DNA from: Mesostigma viride
Taxonomy: Eukaryota > Streptophyta > Mesostigmatophyceae > Mesostigmatales > Mesostigmataceae
Direction of reading: 5' to 3'
Assembly (NCBI GenBank): GCA_009746045.1
Contig: RPFO01000127.1
Coordinates: 1,700,511 to 1,764,510 of the forward strand
DNA: 64,000 nucleotides
Made by a program: the position numbers and the translations under genes. Of this stretch, positions 1-11,204 are shown piece after piece. How positions within the stretch are numbered: the stretch's first letter is position 1; each line of letters begins with the position of its first letter. Under the pieces are notes generated by a model. That model was not told where the DNA came from. It did no database searches and saw nothing but the letters and a program-made list of their open reading frames with translations.

Positions 1-215
1 TTGCTTAATCTCGTGCACCCATTGGCGAGCCACAGATCAGGAGCCCTCGGAGTGATGGAAAGAAACCTTAACCAAGTTATGTAATATTTGATATCCAGGT
101 GTATCATGCAGTGTACATGGAGCATAGTTGTCTGATTTCACTTGCAAAGTCTCAGAAAATTTACTAATGGGTCGTTCCCTTACCACGTATATGAATACAG
201 AAAAACATTTAAATA

Positions 216-590
216 GGATGTCCCCAAAACTGGGCACACGCAAACTGGGCACGAGCATGACGAATGGGATGCTCACAACCTCAGCCCCATGGCCAACAAT
301 ATAAATACAATGTCCCCAAAACTGGGCACACGCAAACTGGGCACGAGCATGACGAATGGGATGCTCATAACCTTAGCCCCATGGCCAACAATATAAATAC
401 AATGTCCCCAAAACTGGGCACACGCAAACTGGGCACGAGCATGACGAATGGGATGCTCACAACCTCAGCCCCATGGCCAACAATATAAATACAATGTCCC
501 CAAAACTGGGCACACGCAAACTGGGCACGAGCATTACGAATGGGATGCTCACAACCTCAGCCCCATGGCAAATAATATAAATACACTGGC
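216..590. repeat. 92-bp minisatellite, about 4 copies
   Basis: A tandem repeat whose unit recurs at exactly 92-bp steps: the word TGTCCCCAAAACTGGGC begins near 219, 311, 403 and 495. Each unit holds a duplicated AAACTGGGCAC word and an ATATAAATAC stretch that resembles a TATA box. The copies differ at only a few positions, so the array is young. It lies just beyond the 3' end of the transposase gene on the minus strand. Confidence 0.95.
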
Positions 591-642
591 CTCCCTACGT
601 TACAAAATGCCGTGATTATCTGACACGCCCATCCTGTGCAGG

Positions 643-3600
643 TCATCGTTTCCCATGCTGGTCCGTCACGCCCCCCATGTGCAGGTCACGATAGTACGCT
701 GGGCACGCCCAATCAAACGCATCGAGCACGTAGTGGTTGTTCCCAAGGTGGTCGTGCTTCACCTGTAGGACTGGTTCTGATGTGGTGTCACCTACACGTG
801 CCGCCACATGCTTTACTTTGCATTTGGTTTCGTAACCACGCCGCCAGCACTGATGCAACAGTCGGACCTGTGACCCCAGGTAGGACAGAGGCTGTGGATA
901 CTTCCCCGTGGCTTTCCACTGCGAGGACAGTGTCATGTCTTTGGTGAACACAGGACAGTCCGTCACAGTTTCGTCCATGTTGAACATGGGATTGCCCTGA
1001 ACGTCCTTTGCATCCCCTGACTCAAACCAAATCGGGACAAACCACATGCTCCCCATGGCCCCCTCAGCAGGCGTCAGCATGAAGATGGTGCCAACCTCAG
1101 CAAACCAAAATTCAGCGTCCACATTGTCCGCCGCCTGGTATGCCAATGAGTCTGCTGTCGCCACTTGCCCTGCCGGGTATGCATCAGTGTGGAAGCACCT
1201 GACCTCCCCAGTCGTAATGGTCCTGGCACCGACTACTGCACTAGCATAAACCTTCACGCTGCCAGTTGCTTCATCCCAGGGTGGACAGCCCAGCGGGGCG
1301 AGAAGCTCGTCCACCGTCTGCTTGTCAGCGCCAATTTCGGCCAACGTAGGTGTTGACTTAGGGTTACGGCCGCAAGGCATGCCCCCCATGACCTGCACAC
1401 ACACAGCACCCCATGCAAAACACACAAGTGCCGTTGTTAGCCTGGGCATATGAAGGGAAATGCTGGGTCGGCCCAGCACACCAAGGAATGCCCTAGCCCT
1501 AGCGCCAGCGCAGCCATAGCAACAGCGCCCATGCGTTTCCTCACCTGCTCGATGCGCCCCAACGCGCAGCGCTCGTGTATGACCGTTGGAAAAGTCGCCC
1601 CTTCCCGCACCCACACCTCCCGCCCAGAAGGACCGCCACTCGCGCCACTACCAGTCGCGGACGCTTTGGGATACAGCTTGTTGAACATCCTGCTTTCCTG
1701 CAAGGTTTGCAGCACGCGTTCATCGAGCTGGGATGTCTCCTTAACCAGCATGGACTGCCACGCCAAGTAGCCCTGTAGTTTCTGCAGCAAGTAACGCCCC
1801 GGCTCCTTGCTGTGGCATTTGGCCATCGACTCCATGAGAGATTTCAGGAATAAGTGGTACCCCTCAAATTCATGCGGGCCCAAGGACCAGATACGACCCA
1901 CATCGTCAGTCTGTGCCAAAGCATGGCGCGGTATGTGGACGTTATGGCTGGCGGCATTGTCTTGGCGTGCCATCCTCTTCTTCTTCTTCTCCGCGTTCTT
2001 CTTCTTCTTCTCCGCGTTTTTCTTCTTTTCGTCGCCATCCGCTGCCTCAGCCATTGCCCCAGGACCCTTTCCTGCAAGGCTGCCACGCGGCCACAAGGTG
2101 CCGAAACACTCTTGAAAAGTGGCGTAGACGTTGTCCGCAGCCAAGTTGTAGATTGGAGACGTAACGGGACCAAGCATCATCTGCGCCCACTTGGCGAGGT
2201 GCATCACCATCTTGCTGATCCGCCGGGCCTTCCTTTTCTCCTTATCATCTCCCTCATTCCGCCTCCTCAGCAGCAGCATGGGAAGTGCAAAAGGCATTTG
2301 GAACAGCAGGGTCAGCAGCTCCATTCCCTTGTAATGTGGATACAAGGTAAAAGCTTTCCCCTGCGGCAGCCGGCTCCCGACGCGCGTGGGGTGTGCGCTT
2401 ACCCAAGCATCCAACTCCGGGTGCTGGCGAGTGGGAATTCCATCCTCCTCGAGGTAGCGAGCCACCTGCTTACATAGACCCAACGTCAGATTGTGAAAGA
2501 TATCCATCGGATACTGCCGGTAGCGGTCAAAGAATCGAAGATCCCGCCAAGGCCACAGCGGCTGATACATCACCCCGGTCTCCTTCGCCTTCTCTTTCCG
2601 TGCCGTGGCCGTCGCCATGCCCTCCATCTCCTCCAATATTTCCGCCGTTTGCTTCTCACTGCGCATGTACTCCGCCACGTCCACCGTCGCATCCGCCCAG
2701 TCGTCGTGGTGAACGTTGCAAAAGGGGCATCCCTGCAGTGGCGCACACACCCACAATGCGCCGCACACCAAGGTACGCAGAAATAAAAGAAGGCCTGATG
2801 GTTACGGTGATAACAAACCAACACAGCTTCCCAATACATCAAGGTCACATGGGCAGCACCCCGAACCAAGCTACGTGACAACATCACTCACTTTGTCGCC
2901 GGTGCAACCCTTGTGCCCCATCGCGCCGTTGCGGGCGGCCGAATCCATCACGTTCAGGTTCGCGACACGGATTTCCCACCGCTCCATTGGCGTTTTGGGA
3001 AACTTCACAAGCATGGGCACGCCCTCTGCCATCGCATTCATGTCCTCCACAAGACACTCAAGGACTGCCTCTCGTGGCACATGTGTATCTCTCACGGTGA
3101 TGGGGAAGATCATGTCTCTTGACTTGTTGTCGGCGCGCTCGATGTTCAGAACAGTGAACAAATGCGCTTCCAGCGTCCCATGCCGATGGAGATACTCCTC
3201 AAATGAGTCATCCCACAACGCCACTACCAAATATAGGATGGGTAGACCAGACTTAGAAGGGCGGTAACAGCGGAATTCGGCTTCCCATCTAGAGAATCTC
3301 AGCCTCTTGTACCGAGGCTTGTCCGGGGACAGGTTGTACGACCTGCGCATGAAGAACACTCGCCCGCCCTCTCGGTCAGCCTCGGCAAATTTCCTCCACT
3401 TACGGACGCCAACCACGTCAATGTGACCCCCGTAGTTCAGTAAAGAGATCTCCTGCTCATGCTTCGTCCAGAAGACCTCACTGACACGATCGGCATCCCG
3501 CGGTACGGTCCCCCCCGGACAATCCCTTGCGCGGTAGAAGAACCTGCAGGCATCATGACGGCGGGCAAATACTATAGGATTGTCATCAATATACAATACT

Positions 3601-5202
3601 AGATCCATCCAAGCGTGCTGGACGTGCACACGTCAATATCCTCCCACCAAATGTAGTGCACTCTGTGTCATCCTGCGCATGCGTGGTCTCAATTTAGGAT
3701 GCCGAGGATGCCGAGGAGTGGCTAACCTCGGGAAAATAGTGTTCGGAACTTTGCGCTCATGCAGGACCAAAAAGGCTACGACATTATTTGGTCTCTAAAC
3801 ACACCACATTGCTGCATAAACACTGTCATCATACTTGATATATGGTGCAAACATTGCACTTCCCACAACCCAGTTTAATAACCATGCTTGCACTGGCCCG
3901 AATGCATGCCCATTACGGCAGTTTATAGTGGTCAACTGGTACCAACCAACAAGGGAGCCCGGACAGACACCAATCTGTTTTCAGCAGAATGCAATTAACT
4001 CAGCATGTGCAATCCCAAGGGCATATCATGATGAGTGTACATCGACACAAAAGCACCATCCGTGCCACTTACCGGACTTTCGCCCATGGCTCACGAGTAC
4101 CGTCAGCGTTTACTTGCATGAAGACAGCGCGGACAAGGCAAAGTTCTTCTCGCTTTCGCTGCCCCTTGTTGTTGTCCATTAACACCATGATGGTGTCCCC
4201 AATGCGGACGACACTCTGCCGCTTCTCACTGGAACTTGCTGCCAAGGCGGGAAGCTGCACCTCCTGTTGTTGAACTGTTGGATGGGTGTTGTAAAACTGG
4301 GTCTGATTGAAAGTCCACACACGCCGATCCTCATTCATCTCGTGTTCTAGCAACAGTTTCCCCGTGAACGACTCATTCTGCAGCAGAGCGGATAGCGTTG
4401 ACTGTATGCTGATGTAAGTGAACTTGACTGCCTCACGCAAAGGATCGCCCTCTGCCTCCGCTGGGACCCAATTCACAGTCAGTGCGTCCGCAAGGGGCAG
4501 GCCCTTCTCCAATGACCGTCTCCTAGCCACGCCGAACTCCCCGTGGCTGGTCACACTGTATTGTGGGTGCTTCGCCAGTTCCTGAAACGCTTCGATGCAC
4601 TTATCAGGAAGACCAAACTCCGTGGCTATGCAGAAAAGCGAAGCCTGTGTAAAATCCGCGTTCCCAGACAACGGCTTAGACCATGCCCATGGGTTTCTTG
4701 ATGCACGGCCGGCGCCGGCCTCAACATCACCAGCCGTTCCTCCCCCACCGTCTGTCGTAAGCCCCTCCTCCGCCATCGCCCCCCCTGCCCCACCGTCTGC
4801 CGTAAATTCCTCCTCCGCCATCGCCCCCCATTCCTCCTCCATTGAGTCATCAGGGCGCGGCTCAGCAGGCTCTACGCCTTCCATGCCCGCCGCATCGGGC
4901 TCCGGCGACCGTGTATCCACTTCAGCCACTTCAACAGCTTCGGCGGTCTTCAACAGCTGTTCACCTTGCGGGCATTCCTGGCGTGGCTCACCAAACAGCC
5001 TTCGCCGTTTGGCTCCGTCGTTCCCGCCGCTGGGAACGGACCCGGAGGCACCGACATTGGGGCGCGCGACGAGCGGTTGTGGACCGATATCGGGGAACGA
5101 GAAGGGTGCCTGACGACGAGAACGTTCAAGGGCCTCACATACGAACGACTTTTGGGGGGACTTGTAATATGCCTGAGATCGACGAGTCTTCAGCCAGCTC
5201 AT
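643..5202 (-). CDS. Plavaka/CACTA-superfamily transposase gene, multi-exon
   Basis: Probable DDE transposase of the CACTA/Plavaka group, which cuts and pastes DNA transposons. Exons on the minus strand: 5202-4073 (ends at GTAAGT, phase 2), 3617-2892, 2732-1545 and 1392-643. Two introns are well defined: 2733-2891 (GTGAGT...CTGCAG) and 1393-1544 (CAG|GTGAGG...GTGTGTGCAG|), both phase 0. The join between 4073 and 3617 is unresolved and may hide a small exon. Family-like features: LWDDSFEEY (candidate first Asp), DSAARNGAMGHKG followed by the spliced CTGDK/GCPFCNVHHDDW, and PMDIFHNLTLGLCKQ, which resembles the D-x-H-N block of this group. The first exon is acidic and low-complexity before a conserved-looking part. 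A Lys/Glu run lies near 1970-2030. No inverted termini were found around the gene, so its element is undefined. The family assignment rests on motif pattern and is not a search result. Confidence 0.72.
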
Positions 5203-5349
5203 TTGCTTGTCAGGCTGACAATTCCGTGCGCATCGTTGCCATGCAGTGTCGTCCCATTAATATTGTATACACCTCCAGTTGCAACAAACGCCATGGACGT
5301 ACAGCAATTACAACACGAGGCTTATACCAATACCTAACTAAACCGAAGG

Positions 5350-5850
5350 TGGTACACAACTGCCGCGGGAAGGAGGGGGGTGGTACACAAATACCGTACA
5401 GGTGGTACACAACTGCAGCCAGGTCGACAGCGGGTCGCTGCGTACCTGCCGTGGGAAGGAGCGGGGTGGTACACAAAAACCGTACAGGTGGTACACAACT
5501 TCAGCCAGGACAACAGCGAGTCGCTGCGTACCTGCCGTGGGAAGGAGGGGGGTGGTACACAAATACCGTACAGGTGGTACACAACTGCAGCCAGGACAAC
5601 AGCGAGTCGCTGCGTACCTGCCGTGGGAAGGAGGGGGGTGGTACACAAATACCGTACAGGTGGTACACAACTGCAGCCAGGACAACAGCGAGTCGCTGCG
5701 TACCTGCCGTGGGAAGGAGCGGGGTGGTACACAAAAACCGTACAGGTGGTACACAACTGCAGCCAGCACAACAGCGAGTCGCTGCGTACCTGCCGTGGGA
5801 AGGCGGGGGGTGGTACACAACTGCCGCCAGTATAACAGCGGGTTGCCGCG
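5350..5850. repeat. 86-bp minisatellite, about 5.5 copies
   Basis: The word GTCGCTGCGTACCTGCCGTG recurs at 5434, 5520, 5606, 5692 and 5778, an exact 86-bp period. Every unit carries two GGTGGTACACAA boxes about 23 bp apart. Several reading frames stay open through it only because 86-bp units shift frame regularly. They are not genes. It lies just upstream of the transposase gene's first recognised exon and about 200 bp before the + strand gene at 6072. Confidence 0.96.
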
Positions 5851-6071
5851 TTATAGGGTGACCTGACAGCGATGCCGCAAGAACGTGTACCGTGCGATGT
5901 TTGGTTTGCCCCTGACCACTGGGGTTGTAGCCGTCGGATGGCTGCAACCACGTGTGTACGCGAAATTTGACAGTGCACCAGGAGTGCACGCGAAATTTGA
6001 AAGTGCGCCTTCACGTCTTCACCACGCGTAGGTGACTCCAGTTAACGTTTACGCGCAGCTCATCAGTTTCT

Positions 6072-6923
6072 ATGGCGCCCAAGCTCAAGAAGAAGGCCAT
6101 GATGTCGCGGGAGGAGGAGCACATCGGCCGGCGGCGCAAGAAAAGCCGCCAGTTGCCTTCCTCCGAATCCGAATCCGAATCCGATTCCCCTTCCTCGTCG
6201 TCCTCCGGCGAGGACGACGATATGGCGCCCCCCCGGATGCACCGGCCACCACCTCCGCCGGCAGGAACTTGCAAATCGCGGCCAACAGGGCGGAGGAGGG
6301 CCTCAGGCAGGAGGTGGCGGCATTGAGACAAGACGTCGCCAGTCTCATGACGCGACTGGGCACCAAACTGCCCAGGAATTTCGTGGGTAGCACATTACGC
6401 ATTTTATAGCTTATTTGCTGAACTTTTTTGCTTTACACGATTCATTATTCCAGATTTCTAACTTCGCACTTTCTCTATCTTGCACATTGCACGTTTGCAG
6501 AAGACGACCCCAGCTTTTTCGGCAGCTGTCGAACACCTCTCCAGGCATTGCCTGAGCGTTCGCCCTGACGCCGGGCAAGCCGTTCAGCTGGACCAGGAGC
6601 GGTCCGTCAGGGAGATGGGTCTGCGTGGCGCGATCGCCATGTTCTTCCAGGAGTCGGGCATCGTGAGAAGCCCCGCCGACTCGGTTCCTGCGGAGGATTA
6701 CGTTCAAGTCCGGGCTGCGCTGATCAAGCGCCTGGCCAACCACCGGTCCAACTTGTACAAGTTTGGCCTGGTGCGTGTGTCCGACGATTACACGCCGTGG
6801 TTGGTGGGGACGGCCACCACCAATCGCATCAAGAAGTACGCAGACCTTCCAGCATGGCTGAAGGAGGACTTCTGCCGCGTGGTACTTTTGTACTATCTGA
6901 AGATGTTGCACTTCACGGTGCAG
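6072..6923 (+). CDS. unrecognised nuclear-type protein, 5' exons
   Basis: Two exons of an unknown gene. The start at 6072 gives a Lys/Arg-rich head followed by a Ser/Glu/Asp acidic stretch (SESESESDSPSSSSSGEDDD). At a run of seven C (6228-6234) the frame shifts by one base. The other frame continues with a short coiled-coil-like segment (LRQEVAALRQDVASLMTRLG). The frameshift is either a homopolymer sequencing error or a real lesion. Exon 1 ends at 6382 (TTC|GTGGGT) and exon 2 starts at 6501 after TTTGCAG, phase 0. It ends at 6923 with CAG|GTAAGC, phase 0. Exon 2 contains LIKRLANHRSNLYKFGLVRV and a hydrophobic VVLLYYLKMLHF end. The exon at 15545-15943 has the matching phase and is the likely 3' end. 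No family recognised. Confidence 0.5.
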
Positions 6924-7129
6924 GTAAGCAGCCTTCTTATCATTGTTTCGTGGCATGCGCTTACTTTCTTTAACACATTGGTACATAGGCCTAGACTGCA
7001 TGTCACTCCATTTAGTTTTCCCTACCAGCCATTAAGAATGTACTCCAGCACGCAAAATGTACTTCGTACCGAAGTTTGTCTTTTTATGCTGAAAATTGTC
7101 ATGCATGATGTTTGCAACCAAAATAGACC

Positions 7130-7880
7130 TCGTACAAAGTTTGGTATCGATCGGACGTCATCTTGGTGACATTTGCTAGCAATACAGGTACATTTTTGTC
7201 ATTTTAATTAAATTAAATAGTAATAAATAGGAAACAGTACTAAATCACGTCAAACCATCATGGATATTTGCAAGCAACCTAATTACCACTAGAATAGACC
7301 ATGCACGAAGTTTGGGGTCAATCTGAACTCAAAATAGTGACGTTTGCTAGCATAAATACTGCATTTTTTGCCATTTTCAAGCATTTTGCTCAGTGTAAGC
7401 TACTAAACAATATCAAACTACGTCATAAAGCTATGAAATATTGGAAGCAACCTAAACACCACTAGAATAGACAATGGGCCAAGTTTGGGCTCAGCTTGAT
7501 GTCAAAATAGTGACGTTTGCTAGCATAAATGGTGCATTTTTTGCCATTTTCAAGCATTTTGCTCAGTGTAAGCTACTACACAATATCAAACTATGTCAGA
7601 AAGCTATGAAATGTTGGAAGCAACCTAAACACCACTAGATTAGACCATGGGCCAAGTTTGGGGCTTGGGCCCAGTTTGATCTCAAAATAGTGACGTTTGC
7701 TAGCATAAATGGTGCAATTTTTTCCTTTTTCAAGCATTTTGGTAAGTATAGTTGCCTCAAACTACGTCAGAAAACTGTGAATTGTTGTAAATAACCTGTT
7801 TGCCACTACATTAGACCATCCTCAACTTGTAAGGTCAGGCATAGGTAAAGGTAGTGACATTTGCTAGCACTATATATGAG
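7130..7880. repeat. degenerate 173-180-bp tandem satellite
   Basis: The phrase GTGACGTTTGCTAGCATAAA recurs at about 7337, 7510 and 7690 (steps 173 and 180), with weaker copies near 7160 and 7850. The units are AT-rich and diverged. The array would lie inside the long intron of the + strand gene at 6072 if that gene continues to 15943. A second satellite with the same 173-bp period is at 51845-52345. Confidence 0.85.
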
Positions 7881-8320
7881 CAGATTATGCCTCTTTTCGC
7901 ATATACACATTAAAAATAACAAGACAATATTAAATCATGGCCTTAATACAAGGTGTGCAAATGCAAATCACACCAGATCGGATGACCCATGATGGGTGGC
8001 TGCATGCCACCACATCTACCAGGCTGCAGGGTGAGAGGCCACATCGCTACAAGACAGGAATCCTCGCAATTGCACACCGCTAGTACACTGCATACCCCAA
8101 GAGGATTTGGCTACAAGCCATAAAAGTTTGGCCATGCTAACACATTCTTCATCCAAGCAAAATGCAGCCTCTCCAAACTCAACTCATTGATGCAACTAGG
8201 CCAGGCGAGCATGCTCTACTTGCCGATAACCATGAGTAAACTTGTGTACCACTTCATTCCATGCGCCGGTAGATGGCACCGTCTCATCTACCAGTCATCC
8301 CCGGCTCCCATTCCGCATCC

Positions 8321-8465
8321 TCCTCTCCGTCTCCCTCTCCCTCTTCCTCCTCCCCCTCCCCCTCCCATTCTCCCTCCCCCTCTCCCTCCCCTCTCCCCCC
8401 TCCTCCCCCTCCTCCTCCCCCTCTTTCTCCCCCTCTTTCTCTCCCTCTTCCTCCTCCTCCCCGCC
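8321..8465. repeat. polypyrimidine (CT-rich) low-complexity tract
   Basis: About 140 bp made almost only of C and T on the + strand (CTCCCTCTCCC, CCTCCTCCCC words). On the minus strand it reads as a Glu/Gly/Arg-rich frame that could be an acidic tail of the ORF at 8515, but the join is not resolved. Confidence 0.8.
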
Positions 8466-8514
8466 TTCACTGTCACTGTGCACAGCAGGGACGGCATCGT
8501 CTATGTGGGTGCCA

Positions 8515-10269
8515 TCACCTGCGTTCACGGTGCCAGCCTAGCTCCTGTGGAAAGAAGCGAGCGCGGCCAAATGCCTCGACTGGGTGTGGGCAGCCGCACA
8601 CGAACTGCGTCACCTCCGCCAGGGCATGATAGTCCTGCCCATCAGCCCACATCGCCTTGATGAGCAGGTGACCTCCCCTTTCCTGAACCTTAGTGACCCA
8701 GCCATGGAAGCGCTCCCTCTTCCTCGCTGTCCCCGGAAACATGGCACACAGGCGCATCCCGATAAGCGCACGTGCTCCATGCTCGGCAAAGTAGGCATTG
8801 CAGTCATCCTTTGCTGCTGCCCTGGCGGCGGTGGCAGTCTTGTAATGCTCAAAGTCAATCTGCGGGTGCTCTTTCAACGCCGCCACCGTGGCAGCTGACA
8901 GTTTGCCGGTACTGATCAGCTCAGGCTGGTGCACCTCTGCCGTACCGCCCACTGTCCAGTGCTGCAGGTGTACATCAGAAATGGGGACCGTCATCCCTGC
9001 GCTGCCGCCACCTAATGTCACTCTAGAAAACTGGCCCGTCCACGACGGTGCGTAGTAAGGAGAGGCGACAATGCTGTCACGCTCCGTGCGATCGCCTTCC
9101 AGATCAAGGACCTTCACCAGCATGTGTGGTGCCCACGGCATTCCCTGCCCGCAGGTGACGGCTGGCCGCTTAACAACGAGTAGGTCGCTGCGTCGTATGA
9201 GGCTTCCATTCACCTTGAAGGTGTGCCTGCCGGAAATCAGTGTGCGCAAAGCGGGCGTTGCCGTTGATGTGCTCCCTCGCGCAGCGGGCGCACATGCGCG
9301 GTTGATCTGCGCTTGAATCTCGCGGGCAGGGCAAGCGACGTGTGAGATTACTTGTTTTATGGGCAGCCTCAGTGCTCGTGTTGCCCGCGCAACCGACTGG
9401 TCGCCTGCAGATCGCAGCGGTAAGGGTACCGCCTTGTTCGCTTGCAGTTCACGCTTCTCTTTGAGCTTTTGCTCCATGATGTCGAACAGATTCTCGTTGT
9501 TGGCACGCACATCCTCCACGGACTTTGGCACCTGCTCAATCCATCCGTCCAGCAACTGCTGCTTCTCAGCGGCGACGATGTCAGGAAAAAGGCTGTGAAG
9601 GCTAGCGCAGGTACATCTCCTGGCACCGCCCTCGTCCCATTCAAAAAGCGGCACTAGACCAGGACTTCCTTTGGGGGCCTTGCCACGCTCTATGAGGAGG
9701 CACCCATAGACAGGATCTCCCTGCGGGGTGTACCCAATGGGCGTGACCCCGTCACAAGCCTCGCCATTAGGCCCTGTGGGCTGCCACTTGTTCACCGGTG
9801 CATTTACCAACGTCTCCGATGCGGCTAGGCGCCAGCGGACATACACGGTCATATCCGGGCCCCAAAACACTTCGAGATCGAACACCTTCGAAGAGCGGTG
9901 CCTCTCCCTCTCGGCTTCGGTTGCTGGCTCATCATCCAAGTCGGCGGTGGCGCCCGCGCCCGCACCCGCGCCGGCGCCTGCGCCCCCACCCCCGCCCGCG
10001 CCCGCGCGCGCGCCTTGGGTGGCGCCCGCGCCCGCACCCGCGCCGGCGCCTGCGCCCCCGCCCCCGCCCCCGCCCGGGCCCGCGCCCGCGCCCGCGTCTT
10101 GGGTGGCGCCCGCGCCCGCACCCGCGCCTTCTCCCCCGCCCCCGCCCCCGCCCGCGCCCCCGCCCGCGCCATGGGTGTGGCCCGCGGCTGGCTTCTTCGG
10201 AAATGCGTCCATCGATTTCACCCACCGGCCGTCAGCGGTGGATGCACCCTTTCGGCCACGTTGTGACAT
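8515..10269 (-). CDS. unrecognised large ORF with Gly/Ala-rich N-terminus
   Basis: A long open frame of about 584 aa if it starts at the Met at 10269 (MSQRGRKGASTADG). The frame stays open further upstream to 10389, so the start is uncertain. Residues about 30-115 are a Gly/Ala repeat containing GAGAGATQ words. The remainder looks like real globular protein: VFDLEVFWGPDMTVYVRW, a DLEGDRTERDSIVASPYY region, and a C-terminal FHGWVTKVQERGGHLLIK segment that looks like a small Tudor/SH3-like barrel (inference only). The stop lies beside CAG|GTGATG, so a further exon is possible; an acidic frame follows at 8528-8295. It sits on the same strand as the transposase at 643-5202 and could be an accessory transposon gene. 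No family is claimed. Confidence 0.5.
   Translation of the reverse strand: MSQRGRKGASTADGRWVKSMDAFPKKPAAGHTHGAGGGAGGGGGGGEGAGAGAGATQDAGAGAGPGGGGGGGAGAGAGAGAGATQGARAGAGGGGGAGAGAGAGAGATADLDDEPATEAERERHRSSKVFDLEVFWGPDMTVYVRWRLAASETLVNAPVNKWQPTGPNGEACDGVTPIGYTPQGDPVYGCLLIERGKAPKGSPGLVPLFEWDEGGARRCTCASLHSLFPDIVAAEKQQLLDGWIEQVPKSVEDVRANNENLFDIMEQKLKEKRELQANKAVPLPLRSAGDQSVARATRALRLPIKQVISHVACPAREIQAQINRACAPAARGSTSTATPALRTLISGRHTFKVNGSLIRRSDLLVVKRPAVTCGQGMPWAPHMLVKVLDLEGDRTERDSIVASPYYAPSWTGQFSRVTLGGGSAGMTVPISDVHLQHWTVGGTAEVHQPELISTGKLSAATVAALKEHPQIDFEHYKTATAARAAAKDDCNAYFAEHGARALIGMRLCAMFPGTARKRERFHGWVTKVQERGGHLLIKAMWADGQDYHALAEVTQFVCGCPHPVEAFGRARFFPQELGWHRERR
9950..10180. repeat. GC-rich Gly/Ala-coding microsatellite inside the 8515-10269 ORF
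   Basis: Imperfect CGCCCG/CGCCCC repeats with three spaced GGTGGCGCC-like breaks. On the minus strand it codes for alternating Gly-Ala and poly-Gly. All six frames are open here, so the coding status of this segment cannot be judged from openness alone. Confidence 0.8.
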
Positions 10270-10697
10270 CAAGCGCGGCGTCCCCAATAGAACAGTCATG
10301 CAATATGAATAATCATTAGTATCAACGATGCGTTCATGCAGGCGTGAACTGTGAAATACAACAAGCATGCAACAACGACTCCAGCACACTTAGTAAATAC
10401 TGCTCATAATATCTGTGGCACATGCAACATGGTTAAAACACACATGGATGACCTGTATGGCTGCACATGAACTGTCCACCTAGAGAAGACTAGAAATTCA
10501 GCATGATATCAAGAGCCATCCACACAAATATATGTCTTACCGCAGCTTAGGGCTTCTTCGGGTTGAGTTGGCGAATCGAGCTTGTTGAGCCCTGCTCGAA
10601 GTAATGCTCAAATGCGATGCCCAGGCCCGCCAGCACATCATCAAATGTGATTAGTTTCACAGGTGGTCCGAAGAGTTCCAAACGTGGTTGCTAATTT

Positions 10698-11204
10698 TCA
10701 GGCAGTGCCTGAAGGCCGCCTCGAAAGTGAAACGCGAAAGTGAAAAGGGGTCACAAACCCTATGTTCATATCCTTGACTCCCCCGTCGAGAACGAACCGA
10801 AAACCAGCGCCATGAACGAACTTGTGACGAGTAGATGACGACATCGTGGTTATGGCGTCGTACCCCCCCTGGTGCAGCTGCTGCTTTATCGCCGCCTTCC
10901 TGTCCTCTTGCTTCCGCCCGGGCGAAAACCAGGCGCTTCGCAATGCCTGGAGATGTGATATTCTAATGGGCTTCATGCACTCGTGGCCGCACTTACAGTC
11001 GAACGTCTCGTCGGTCACTAGGCTGCCGGCATGGGTGCTGCCGCTTAGCACTATGGCTGCGAACTTGCGCTTCCCATGGTGTCCCATCACCATGATAGCG
11101 AAAGCCAGGAAGCAGATAGCCACGATTATGTCCCAGCAAAGCCATAGCACACCTTCCGTTTCGACCGCCATGTCGGCCACTAGTCCGGATAGCTCAATGT
11201 GCAC
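10698..11204 (-). CDS. ORF with Cys-rich motif, possible transposon N-terminal exon
   Basis: A 168-aa frame starting at 11204. Residues about 18-42 are hydrophobic (ICFLAFAIMVMG), a possible membrane segment. Then comes FDCKCGHECMKPIRISHLQ followed by ALRSAWFSPGRKQEDRKAAI. A short Cys cluster followed by a basic, Arg/Trp-containing helix resembles a block found ahead of the transposase domain in some algal and aquatic-animal elements. That comparison is from memory and is tentative. The first 25 codons lie inside the large inverted repeat and are duplicated in opposite orientation at 11672-11745. The sequence after residue 120 looks less conserved. It could be a decayed exon. Confidence 0.35.
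   Translation of the reverse strand: MHIELSGLVADMAVETEGVLWLCWDIIVAICFLAFAIMVMGHHGKRKFAAIVLSGSTHAGSLVTDETFDCKCGHECMKPIRISHLQALRSAWFSPGRKQEDRKAAIKQQLHQGGYDAITTMSSSTRHKFVHGAGFRFVLDGGVKDMNIGFVTPFHFRVSLSRRPSGTA

Noticed and set aside
3618-4072. 30-bp intron and micro-exon to join the first two transposase exons
   Set aside because: A phase-compatible path exists through 3660-3735 but needs an intron too short for normal splicing; left unresolved.
5334-6014. 226-codon minus-strand frame and 339-codon plus-strand frame across the 86-bp array
   Set aside because: Repeating frame-shifted translations of a minisatellite; no domain.
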